Source: Zygnema cylindricum | Lineage: Eukaryota; Streptophyta; Zygnematophyceae; Zygnematales; Zygnemataceae | NCBI GenBank assembly: GCA_037447655.1 | Contig: JBBHKE010000077.1 | Span: 186,001-250,000, forward strand | DNA length: 64,000 bases | Direction: 5' to 3' | Shown here: positions 1-11,200 of the stretch, piece by piece | How positions within the stretch are numbered: the first letter of the stretch is position 1 | Layout: each line of letters opens with the position of its first letter | Position numbers and translations under genes: made by a program | The notes under the pieces: model-generated | Seen by the model: the letters and a program-made list of their open reading frames with translations, nothing else | Database searches by the model: none | Told to the model about the DNA's origin: nothing

Positions 1-1107
1 ATTAGAAAGCACTCACATAAAGGATAAACTTTAAATTAGAATATGCTTTTGTCCACATAACATTAGCTGGGTCTCTTGCCCTCGTGGCTCAACCAATATT
101 TTTAAAGTATTTTTCACTGCTCTCCACTCTTAAATAATTATATCTCTTAAGTACTAAAACACTACTTTGTTAGTAAGAGATTTCAGTGCAAAAAGTCGTT
201 GCTATAATTTGGTATTATTCGCTCAGGACTAAGATCAGTGAGAATTTCCACAAATTTTTCCAAAGAAAAATATGCCTTCTTTTCTTTTTGACTTCACCAT
301 TTATCCATCATCGCCCTCTGTTGAACAGGCTTCTTATTGGGCCAATCAATGATTAGCTAGGACTCAAACTAACCAATGCAAAAACGTGCGAAATCTCTCA
401 CTAACTATGTAGCATTTCTAACCAATCGAGCGCTACTTTTCACTACGTATCATTTACGTGCGAAAGTGTGCGCGAATTGAAACGATGCTTTACACGGACG
501 CGTGTCACAATTTTCAAACTCGAACAACTTACGAAATTATTTAAAGTGAAAGTGACGTTTCTTACTCAAAATTGTATGAAACGAACCATCGTGTGTACTA
601 AACGAGAAATTGATTCATTAGGTACTTTATAAACGTGCGCCTGAAATTCCGTAGCTAGTTTGACCCTTAACACGTTACAATGAACGCCCATTCGTTATTT
701 TGACCTCGCGTTGTGCCTAAATACACTAATTGATATATCTTTAAAAATACAACTCTAAATCGTGCGATTCTTTTGTGGACGCCTACCAAATGTATTACTC
801 TATATTTGTAACATTTAAATACCCATTTACGAATATGTTCGATACAATATTACTGTTACACGTAATTGACTAAATTTGATCCAATATTTAGGCATATATA
901 GTGTCAGTGTTTGTAATAAATGTACATGGTCTATAGCTCTGGTGAACACGAAAGGTGGATTGCAAACTTTGTTTTTGAGCTAGAACGTGAATCGATATTA
1001 GTATAAATAAATTCTTAAAGTAAAGATATAAATTGTGTTATTAACTCTATTATGGTTTAAAAGGCTTAATGCCCAAAAAAAAGTAGCGTTAATTTATACA
1101 TAAAACA
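1..1107. other. AT-rich non-coding DNA
   Basis: No coding potential or recognisable RNA gene seen. The sequence is AT-rich with scattered short direct and inverted motifs. Confidence 0.6.
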
Positions 1108-1304
1108 CTACACTACTCATCGTTATTTAGCACTAATTTGATCGCGACTTTTTTTGGCCTAAAATAAAAAAATTGAGTTAACAACATTATTTAAGGATGC
1201 GGACTACAGTCTTCCACGTTTCCTTGCCTTAACTTAGTATTATTTATTATAATTTCGAATTAACAGTAATAAATCTTTGATGCTAATAACGATGAGCGGT
1301 GTAG
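1108..1304. mobile_element. MITE, short form, copy 1
   Basis: A 197-bp element with terminal inverted repeats. The left end reads CTACACTACTCATCGTTATT and the right end, reverse-complemented, reads CTACACCGCTCATCGTTATT. It has no coding capacity. The TA at each end would fit a TA target duplication as in Tc1/mariner-type MITEs, but two bases are weak evidence. The interior aligns with the copy at 1698-1901 (shared gagttaacaacatt and ggactac segments), so this is a dispersed family and not a chance palindrome. Confidence 0.75.
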
Positions 1305-1433
1305 CTTGGATACACGTTTCCATATTATGGGTGATATAGCCCATGTTCACATAGTTGACTTTTGAACATGGGAGAACAAATTCGCATAATTTTTCCTCGT
1401 TGTTTTTACTATAATGAAATATGTGCGCTCAGT

Positions 1434-1481
1434 GGGGGGGGGTGGGGGGGGGGGGGGGGGGGGGGTGGGGGGGGGGGGGGG
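1434..1481 (+). repeat. Poly-G tract
   Basis: 48 nt of G interrupted only by single T at 1443 and 1466. It has strong G-quadruplex potential and is prone to length error in sequencing. The glycine- and proline-rich ORFs crossing it are artefacts of the tract. Confidence 0.9.
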
Positions 1482-1618
1482 AGATTCTTCGTACAATTTT
1501 CCGTTCAATTTCCGTGCTATATACCGCACCATTTACCATACTAAATATGTACGGACGGCCACCTTTTACCAAATATATTGCGGTAATTTTTGTTGGTCCC
1601 ATAGTGATATATTAAGGC

Positions 1619-1699
1619 CTTTGACCGTTCGATATTCGATATTTCGATATATCGAAAATCGATGAAATCGCGATAAATTTTTACCCGATACACAACACT
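1619..1699. mobile_element. Solitary hAT-like right end
   Basis: The last 34 bases (1666-1699) match the right end of the hAT-like element at 55725-55758 with about six mismatches, including the terminal GATACACAACACT. No matching left end (AGTGTTGTGTATC) is visible upstream, so this looks like a broken copy. A MITE (1698-1901) begins exactly at its edge. The AT-rich part before it contains overlapping TCGATAT and ATCGAAA palindromes. Confidence 0.5.
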
Positions 1700-1901
1700 A
1701 CACCGCTAATCGTTATTAGTGTTAATAACACTAATTCGTTTGCGACTCTTTTTGACAAAAAAACACAAAATAGAGTTAACAACATTGTTTAAGGACATGG
1801 ACTACAATTTGCCACGTCTCCTTGCACTAATTAGTATTGTTCATTCTAATTTCGCATTAACACTAATAAATATTTAACGTTAATAACAAGGAGCGGTGTA
1901 G
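1698..1901. mobile_element. MITE, short form, copy 2
   Basis: A 204-bp element. The left end is CTACACCGCTAATCGTTATT and the reverse-complemented right end is CTACACCGCTCCTTGTTATT. It is related throughout to copy 1 at 1108-1304 and is non-coding. TA at both ends is compatible with a TA duplication. It abuts the end of a hAT-like fragment. Confidence 0.8.
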
Positions 1902-2069
1902 AAATATGAGTGCGCTTTCCCGTGTCCACGCACTCACTTTCAAGTGCTGATGCAGTCGGATGACACTTTTTCTAAGAGTTTGTACAAAATAACAAGTAGT
2001 TTTTGTACGAAATTACACAGTTTGTACAGTTCACTATTAAAAAATCGTCCAAATTTAGAGTAATTGACA

Positions 2070-2663
2070 CTTCACCTTGAATCGTTATCAACGTTAAGAA
2101 ATAATTAGTGTTAAATAATAATTAGCGTTGTTAACGCTAATTTGGATTTTTCAAGATTTCAAAAAATGTAATTTACTCTAATTGATCCATAACGTTGATT
2201 TGGGTACAACGGATCTGCTATCAAGATCTACACGGTAAAATAGGAAAAAGTATAAAATTTGACAAATCGTACATCGTCGCTTCCTTTTACTTTAATTTAT
2301 TTGTAACTCTAATTTGGGTTTTCTCTTGTGTAATTAATACGCGATCAATATCTTTACACTAAAATAGTTACGATCTCATTCTGCCCTTTATTCTGAGCGC
2401 AGTTTTACGTGCGATCGCGATTATTTTAATCCATATTTCGTACTTTTCTACTTAACAAAGTACCATTTTGTACGGAATGACATGTCCGTACACCACACTA
2501 TTCAATAAAACCACGAATTATAATTATTAACGCTAATTCACCAGAACCTTAATTAACGTAAAAAAAAAATAGTGTTATTTAATATTTATTCTATTTCAGG
2601 TAAAACCCTAAAAAATTGGGGCCGCCGATATAGCGTTCACAACACTAATAACGATTCGAGTGT
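2070..2663. mobile_element. MITE-type element, long form (about 0.6 kb)
   Basis: The ends carry the same inverted repeat core as the short MITEs (left CACCTTGAATCGTTATCAAC, right reverse-complemented CACTCGAATCGTTATTAGTG). The interior contains blocks shared with the elements at 9790-10405 and 10413-10760: an acgtgcgatcgcgatt segment, then a ttcgtact...tacttaacaaagta segment, then cacactattcaataaa. No transposase is encoded, so it is probably a non-autonomous DNA transposon. The exact ends are uncertain by a few bases. Confidence 0.65.
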
Positions 2664-2699
2664 AGTTAATCAGTACAGTAACGATATGAACGTCAAGGC

Positions 2700-2793
2700 A
2701 AAAAAATATAATTATTAATTCTATTTTACGGCCAAGGGTAAAAATCTAGTGGCGCCGAATTACTATTATCAACACTATCATGGTGAAACGTAC
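2700..2793. mobile_element. MITE-type terminal remnant
   Basis: The segment ending in ctagtggcgccgaattac followed by a degenerate ATCATGGTG end resembles the last 90 bp of the long MITE form (compare 10341-10405). Only one end is seen. Call is tentative. Confidence 0.35.
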
Positions 2794-2922
2794 TGACGTG
2801 ACGCTTAGCTTTTAGGGTCCCGACAGCGAAACAACCAGCTGGCAACCTTCCTTTACTGATTTTCAGTTAAACATTCAAATTTGCATTCATGAAAATGATT
2901 GGTCCTTACTCCAAAAGGTGAG

Positions 2923-3389
2923 AGTCAACGGACTCTTCCCGCTCAGCTTTGACCAAAAATCCAAAGTTCCTCCACGTCACGTTCTTGACGGGATCTTACA
3001 TGAAATGTTTCTCGGAACTCCAATGTACGGTAATTAGTTAGTCTTTGGCCTGAAACAAAATAAACACGTGTCACGTTGTCGCACAATATGGCAAACCTCA
3101 GGTTCGGAATCTGCCAGGAATCCTATGGCAAATGAAGCTATTAAAGATCCCTGAACCCTAGACAAACATCCGTATCTACCCGGCCGCTACAATCATTCGT
3201 ACGATTCTGTGATATGTACTGTAGCTCTGGAATGTAATACAATCGTACGCCATCGTTACAAATCTTTTTCCCGCAGACCGACCCTACGCCGTACTACAGA
3301 TCTCGAAATGCGAACGTGTCGCCTCGCCATTGGTGGCACGTCTGGTCCGCGTTTCGCGGCGCCCGGGTCAATGAAGCCCGTTCGGTCAA
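2923..3389 (+). promoter_or_regulatory. W-box cluster upstream of the WRKY gene
   Basis: Four W-box cores (TTGAC plus C or T) occur here: 2923-2928 (reverse), 2949-2954, 3366-3371 (reverse) and 3384-3389 (reverse). W-boxes are the known binding site of WRKY proteins, and many WRKY genes are auto- or cross-regulated through them. The last two lie about 300 bp before the chosen start codon. The core is short, so some hits may be chance. No convincing TATA box was identified. Confidence 0.45.
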
Positions 3390-3488
3390 AGGCAGCTCGC
3401 GTCGCGCAACATTGGAAACGAGACAATTGCGACTTGGGGACAAAAAGTACGACTGCCTCTTGGCGACCGCCCTACTAAACACGCCCTC

Positions 3489-3491
3489 GGG

Positions 3492-3532
<41 letters not shown>

Positions 3533-3545
3533 GAAGAGAGGAAGA
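3489..3545 (+). repeat. (GA)n microsatellite in the putative WRKY leader
   Basis: A run of GA dinucleotides within purine-rich DNA extending to about 3660. It lies just before the chosen WRKY start codon, so it is probably in the 5' untranslated region or core promoter. In plants GA repeats there are known targets of BBR/BPC proteins. Confidence 0.75.
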
Positions 3546-3691
3546 AGCATGTAGCAGCTCCGTCCTGCACACAGAGGCAGCGGAGAGAGCGAGGAGCCGA
3601 GGGAGAGAGAGAGAGCGGAAGAACGGGAGAGAGAGAGAGAGAGAGCGAGGGAAAGAAGAAAGGAACAAGAGTTTGCCGCAGACTCCCGGGA

Positions 3692-4524
3692 ATGCCGGGG
3701 AGTTTGAGCCCAAACGAGGATGACGGAAGCACCACTGGTTCTGCTGACGTCACCTATCCCTTCCTCGAGTTTGCCCCCGAGCTCGCCTGCCTCCCCTTCC
3801 CGCCTCTCCGACTGGTCGGTGGCAGCCTCAGCGAAAGCCAGAGTATCTTGGCTTTGTCGCATTCGCCCAGTTCCGCCACAAACTCCCTGAGCTCCACTCC
3901 GCCCCTCCCACCCAATCCCGTGTCGCCACGTGGCACGATGCCGGAACTGAACGCGCACGCCTTCTCCATGTACGAAATGAGAGCGGCAGTCTCGGCCGCA
4001 GTGAAGGCGATACAGAGAAGGGAAGGGGGAGGAGAGAGAGTGAGAGGACTGGCCTCCCTGGATATAGAATCTGCAACCATTCTGATAAAAGAAACTATTT
4101 TGAAAGATAAGGCGGTAGGAGTAATTAGGGGTCACGCAATGTTGGGTGAGAAAAATCTTAGGGAAAGGAGACAAAAGAGGGAGCTGAATGTAAAACTAGA
4201 GGAAAGACACGTGTCAAGAGGATTGGTGGGTAGCCCTCCGAATGAGATTTTTTCTGCAGAAGGGAGTGGCTCTGCCGGTCGGCTGGAGCAAGTGAGAAAT
4301 TCCCTGGTGGCGGAATCCGGTTGGGGAACCCACTGCGATGACGGAGAGAAAGCAGGGAAAAACGAGGAGGAGTTCGATGACCCGAACGAGAAGCCAAAGA
4401 GAGGAAAGCCAGGAAGGTGAGTCACGTCAAGTGTGTGAAATGGTTGCTAGAGCCTTTTAGAATTGTCTGGGTCTCTAAGAGGAAAGAAAAATATATCTGC
4501 GAGCTTTCTCCCTCTCTCGCTCCC

Positions 4525-4562
<38 letters not shown>

Positions 4563-5186
4563 CCCCCCTTTCTCTCTTTCTCTCTCTCTATCTCCCTCTC
4601 TCTCTTCATCTGTTAATTCTTCTGTCGCTTACTTCTTCTCTGAATCCCTGGTTGGGTGTTTTCCCTCTGATCTATTCTCGCATGTCAACAATCTTGTCAT
4701 TTCTATGCAGAAAGACGCCTATAGATGCTCTAGAGAGGAACCATAAACTCATTTTTGTGCGTCCAAACTAGTTTATTGTCAGTCTGTCTCAGATACTTAG
4801 GTTCGATGATTCTTTTTCCTTTTTACTTCCTTTCTTGGCAGCGATTGTTAACAAGAGTATACAAATTGGATTATTTAGTTTAAACATTTTAAAGGTTTTT
4901 TACCAGTCCTCTTTCATTTTTGTTTATCCTTTCTGCAATCAAACCTGTTCATCGGCTTCATTATTCTCTGGAGTAATGCCTTTTTGCATATGTATATTTG
5001 TTTAGTCCGCTTTTATAATGAGCTCTTGTTTGTTTCTCTTCAACATTACTGTCTCGCTTTCACCCTACTTTTTCTTCTAACCTTCCTCCAATTCCCAATC
5101 AGATTTCTCTTGTTCTGACTCCAATATCATTTAAGTCTTTCCTCGACACAATTTTCTTCATCTCTATCCTGTTGGATACTTTCACT

Positions 5187-5243
<57 letters not shown>

Positions 5244-8200
5244 CTATCTCTCTCCCTCTCCCCCTCTCTATCTCTCTCTTTCTCTCACTCTCTACCTCTT
5301 TCTTTCTCTTTCTTCCCCTCACCGTGTACACTGTCCACATACCTCTACCTTTGATATCACACCCTCATTCTCGCTCTCGACCTTTAATGGAAGATGAACT
5401 GAGCTTTTGACCTCCTCGTCTCAGTTCCCTCTCTATCTTTCCTCCCTTCGTTTTCCACGTCTTTTTATTAGTCAGCTCTCACTCTCTCTCTCACTATCCC
5501 TTCATCACACTTACCTTTCTAGCGACGAAAATCCAATTCTCCCCTCATCATCTCCTATTTTACAACATGTCAAACCTGCTTCGCCTTCACTTTCTATCGA
5601 TTCATTTATGGAGAATGAACCAATTGCTCTCATTTACTAATCTCAGTTCTATCTCTACCTCTCCTCCCTCTCATGCTTATTGCTCTCACAGATCGCTCTC
5701 CCTCTCACTGTTTGTCCTTTGTCATTTTGTTACCCTATTACGGCCCTCCGCAGATCTTCCGCCAACAGTCTTTCACTGACCTCTCCCTAAAACCTCTTCT
5801 CCCTATCGCTCTTCGAACTTTTTATGGAAGATAAACTGGTGTCCCCTTCTCTATCTCTCGTTTTCATCACAGGTCTCCTCATAGAGGACTAGCTAGACTT
5901 CTCACTTACAGCACTCGCTCAACTAAACTCCCTTCCTATCTCTCCTCCCCTCTCTATCCGCCTTCTCAATTATCCCATTTACTCTATCTCTCTCTCTCGC
6001 TCTCCTCTCCCTCTCTCAGACACTCTTTCCCTCCATCTTCCTCTCTCCCCACCCCTGCTTTCATTCTCTCTCTCTCTCTTTCATTTTCTCTCATTCTCTC
6101 CCTCTCTCTCTTTCTCTCTCTCTCTTTTCTCTCTCTCTCCCTCTCTCTTTCTTTGTATTTCTCTCTCTCTCACTCTCCCTCTCCATACCTCTCTCTTTCT
6201 CTTTATAAAAATATAATTTGGTGGAAGATAAACTAATCCTCTCCTTTCCTCATCTCAGTCCAATCCATTCCCTTCCCTCTCTTTTATACATCCCCCTCTC
6301 TCTCTGTCTCTCCCCTCACCTCGCTCTCTCTGTCTCTCTCTATCTCTCTCTCTCTCTCCCTCTCTATCTCTCGTTCTCTATTTTTCTCTTTTTCTACCCC
6401 CTCACCCTCTCTCTCTGCCTCCATCTTCCTCTCCCTCTATCTCTCCTTCTGTCCTCTCTCTCCTCTCTGTCTCTCCAACACTCCCACTTTTCTCTCTCTC
6501 TCCCTCTCTCCCTCAGCTCTCTCTCTCCCTATTTTCTCTCTCTGCCTCTCTCTCTCTCCACTCCATCTCCTCCTATCTATCTCCCTCTCCCTCTCCCTCT
6601 CCCTCACTCGCGTTCTCTCTATCTCTCCCCTCCCTCTCTCTCTCTTTCTCCCTCTCCCTCCTCTCTCCCTCTCTTTCTCTCTTTTTCTCTCTCCCTCTAT
6701 CTCCTTCTCTTTCTCTCTCTTTCTCTCGTTTTCTCTTTCTCCCTATCTCCTCTTTTTTTTGTTTCTCTCTCTTTTTCTGTCTCTCTTTCTATCTCTCTTT
6801 CTCTCCCCCCCTCCCTCTCTCCATACACCTCTCTCTCCGTCTCCCTTCCCCCCACTCTTTCTCTCTCTTTCTTTCTGTCTCCCTAACCCTCTCCTATTCC
6901 CTATCCCTCTCCCTCTCTTTTCCTTTCTCTTCATCTCCCCCCCTCTCTCCCACTCCCCCTCTCCCTGCTCTCCCTCTCTGTCTCGCTCCCCTCTCTCTCC
7001 ACCCTCTCTCTCTCTCCCTCCTACCTCTCTCATTCTCTCTCCCTCTCTTTCTCTCCCTCATTCTCTCCACTCTCTCTACGCTTTTTATTTCACTCTCTCC
7101 CTCTTTCTCTCCCTCTCCCTCTCCCTCCCTCTCCTGTCCCTCTCTCCCTTTTCCTCTGTTTTTCTCTCTCTCTCTCCATCTCTTTCTATCCCTCTCTCTC
7201 TCTTTGTTTCTCTCCCTCTGCCCCTTTTCTATCCTCTTCCACTTTTGATCGAGTGACTCGTACTTCTATTACTCTCCCTCTCTCTCTCATTATTTATGTC
7301 CATACACCATGTTATGAAAAAAGGTTGAATAGATATGCTATGATTCAGGAGAGAGGAAGCTGGGAGAGGGAGAAACTATAGGTGAATCGGAAAGAGAGGA
7401 ATGGGAAGGGAGAGGGGTAAGGAGATAGGGGAGAAAGACAGAGTGAGGGGAGAAGGGAGAGGTGAGAGAGGAGAGGGGAGAGGGGAGAGGGGGAGAGGGG
7501 GAGGGGAGAGGAGAGAGGGGAGAGGGGAGAGGTAGAGGGGAAAGGGGAGGGAGAGGAGGAGAGGGCAGAGGGTAGAGGAGTGAGGGGAAAATAAGAAGAG
7601 CATGTAGAATGCGGAGGGGAGCAAGAAGATACGATAAAGACGATAGGGGAAAGAAAAATCAAAGGGGAGAGACACAGAGTGCAACGAGCAGAGACCAAAG
7701 AGGCTCCCTCTCTCTCTCTCCCCCACTCTCTCTCTCCACAATTATTGTATATGTTTTCACTGGAATGGACAGGCGAGGAAAAACTTATATTCCAACAGAA
7801 TTATCTCTTTTTTTTAGCCTTGTTTCCTTTACTCTCACTATACATTCAAGCATTTTGTATACTGTTCGTCAAACCTTTCCCAACCGGTAGTCTGACTGTG
7901 GATGTTGTCGACTGTGGTAGGGAGCACGAGCGAAGTGGGAAGTTCACCATTTCTACGGTGGAGTCTTCAGGAACTGACCCTGGGGACGATGGGTTCAAAT
8001 GGCGCAAGTACGGTCAAAAGTCTATGAAAAATAACAAACATCCGAGGTTAGTGAAATATAACATGTCTGTTTATGGCCCAATGTTCTGGTGTACTGTGAT
8101 TTTCTGGTTAGGGTTTTTGAGTTGAAGAAAATATGTATGTCGACAGTTGGTGCAATTGTAAATAAACTTGACTTATTATACTGTGGAAAGGCATATTCAA

Positions 8201-11200
8201 TTTCCAAGTTTTTCGTTGTTGGCTTATTATGCGAGCGTTCCTTTTCTATATTCCCACTTTTATTTTCACGATGAGGATTGTTAATAGCAGTTCGTATGTC
8301 TCTTATCCAGATCTTTGTCAAAACTAATGCTTTATTGGGCTAAACATTTCTGTTTTTATTGTTGTGAATATCGTGTTCTTTTTGTAAAGACATTAGACGT
8401 CTGTTTTCCCGAACTCAAAATTAAAGAAAGCCATTGTGCATGACCTTACTAAGTCTTAGACGAGTTGTTGAACTGAGGCCCTATGTGGACCTTTTTTTTT
8501 GGGTTACTCCATAGCCACTTCCAATGATTTGGCAGTTTTTAACCGTCTGCAGCTTCGGCCAGAAACTGCCCAAGTCGTTCAAAATGGGTCATTCGATGAC
8601 GCATGCATGGCGCTGCCACATTCGGATGGGGCCCATAATTAAAGCTCGAATGAAAAAGACAAAAGAGTCAATCCCGGCGATCTTAAGATTGGAAGTTTCC
8701 TTTCCAGTTAGAATCAGACCTTTGTCTTATTCTGACAAAGCAGATCGACAAATACGACCGCCCTCATAAAGAAAAGCAGTACAGACAATACATATACATG
8801 TATAAAAAGACGCATTACAGCAACCCAAAAATTATCCGTTCCAGTCATCCGAAACTTAGATCTGACGGCCACAAATCTCGACGATATTATTATTGGAGAG
8901 AAAAATCGAGTCAGTCAAAACTCAAAAGGACTATGCCGTACGGAAAACGACACGACAAATCAATACGTTTTAGGTCACCGTGACCTGTTGTTAGCAGAAT
9001 TGGATTGAAAAGGACAAAAGGTACCCCTCCAAATCCGCAAACGTCAAAATAACGTCAAGAGGATACAACCGTTTGTACGCTTAATTCAGTTTTAACCTTA
9101 AAATACTTTGTTCAAATTTCAAAAACACACGTGCAAAATTAAAAGTATGTCCTTATGTTGTCAAGGATGCCGTTTGTTCTCTCGTTTTTACAATTTTCCT
9201 TACCTCTTCAATGCGCTGTTGTACCTTTCTCCCTCCTTTCTCTACTCTCCTTTCCTAAGAGATTTCTCTCCTGCGAAGAATGCTGGATAAATTAAATTAA
9301 GAATTCAAAATTTAGAACTTGGAAGTCCAAGTTTAAGAGTTTGAATTCTCAACTACGAATTTGAGACCGTTTTGGACTCGAATTTCGGCATTTAGAATTT
9401 AGAGTTCAAAATTTTGAAGAGAAAATCCTCAAGTTTGAGCTCAACATTTTAGCGTAGACATCGGAGTTTAAAAATTAGGAAATCTCAAGTTTGACCTATG
9501 AGTTAAGAGTAATTAAAAGATTCAGCAATATTACGAGATAAAAATTATTAAAGTATGAATATTCGTACCATCCATTCAAATTATATCGTCTATGTAAGTG
9601 TAGAACTTCGAGCTATTGTTTAAATGCCATTTACCTATTAACGCTTTTATTTTATTTAACCAAGAGATGCTATTGTTGCTTCTAGTTTTAAAGACTATTA
9701 ATTAAGCATGAGGAATAGTTCCAAAGGAATACTTTCATTAGTAGTTCACAACATGCGATGGACTGTGAACAGTGGAAAAAAGTACAGTACACCACGAATC
9801 GTAATTAGAGTAATGAAAAAATTAGAGTAAAAAAACAAAAAAAACAATTAGAGTAATGAACTCTAATTTATGTGATAGAACTTTTTCACAGATGAAGTTT
9901 ACTCTAATTTATTTAAGTACTCTATATTGGGCTATGTCGGCAATAATTATCCGCGCTGTGAGTATGAACACTAAATTACGTAGACGTACAAAATCTGTCA
10001 TTCCGGGTAGTTTTGATGTCATTATGACGTTAGGACCATTTGTCGAGCCGAATGTCTGTTAATGTTTACATTGACGACGATGCTGTCGACGGACGAGAGT
10101 TATACGAACGGCTTTTTTTTTCGATGTGATTGATTTTTTGTTTAGTGCGATTTCACGTGCGAGCGCGATTCTATTAAATCATTATTTGTACCTTTTTACT
10201 TATAAAAGTACAATTTTGCACGCTCCGACGTTGTCCGACTCCACACTATTTAAAACAAACCTATATTAAAATTGTTTACGCTAATTAAACCTTACCTAAA
10301 TTAGAATAATGAAAAGTTTAGAATCATCTACTCTATTTAAGGGGATAGAGTCGAAATTTAGGGCGACCGAATTAGCGTTATTTACTCTAGTTACGATTCG
10401 CGGTGTACTATACACCGCGAACCGTAATTAGAGTTCTGTATGCTAATTCCGTCACCCCAAATTTTGACTCTATCATTATAAATAGAGTACATTATTCTAA
10501 ATTATTATTTTAGTTATTTAAGGTACTTTTTGAATGAGTGTTAATAACTCTAATACAGTGCCGTTTTAAATAGTGTGCTGTACGGTCGGTGTCTGACCGT
10601 GCAAAATTGTACTTTACTAAGTAAAAAAGCACAAATAATGATTTAGTACAGGCTGTTTTCATGTAACTGCGTTTTAACAAACCACGTAATGATAACGTCA
10701 TAATGACGTGAAATCGTACGAGCCAACTCTACAAGCTGTCATATTTTAAACGATGTTCCATCGCGTAGGGCCTGTAAACCACGTGGTCCAAAATGAGTGG
10801 CACCGCGTAAGTTACTATACGATATTGAATATCCTTAAAGATTTTTCACACCGACAAATTTAACTTCAAATCTTCATTTGCGTACCATGTACCTGCGTAC
10901 CAGCTCATCATACGACAAAAATTTCGTACTTTTTGCGGACGCCAGTCTTCTACGCCAACTCATTTTTGAGGTTCCTGATTTCGAACATGACGTAAGTCCT
11001 TTGCTGAAAATAGTGTGGTGAAAGAGCGTTGATAGAAATAGCTCGACGAACGAGCGTTACAAAATTATATATATATATTTTTTTCGGTCTGCATTTTTAA
11101 TGGTACATATCATGTGCAAAATTTGTGAATTTCGTTGGTAGTCCATCGTGACACGTAGTCTAATCGTCCAGCGTGTCGCGGCTCTTTCTTTTCTGTCGAG

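Larger units (their letters stand above)
4417..7890 (+). other. WRKY intron 1, pyrimidine-rich
   Basis: 3474 bp between donor GTGAGT and acceptor CCGGTAG. Most of it is CT-rich low-complexity sequence with a short GA-rich block near the end. Long Leu/Ser ORFs on this strand and Arg/Glu ORFs on the other arise purely from the repeats. No other feature seen. Confidence 0.6.

Noticed and set aside
1347-1665. Glycine-rich and proline-rich ORFs
   Set aside because: Produced by the poly-G tract alone.
6218-7256. Long Leu/Ser/Pro ORFs on the + strand and Arg/Glu ORFs on the minus strand
   Set aside because: They are translations of CT/GA simple repeats inside a WRKY intron and have no conserved motif.
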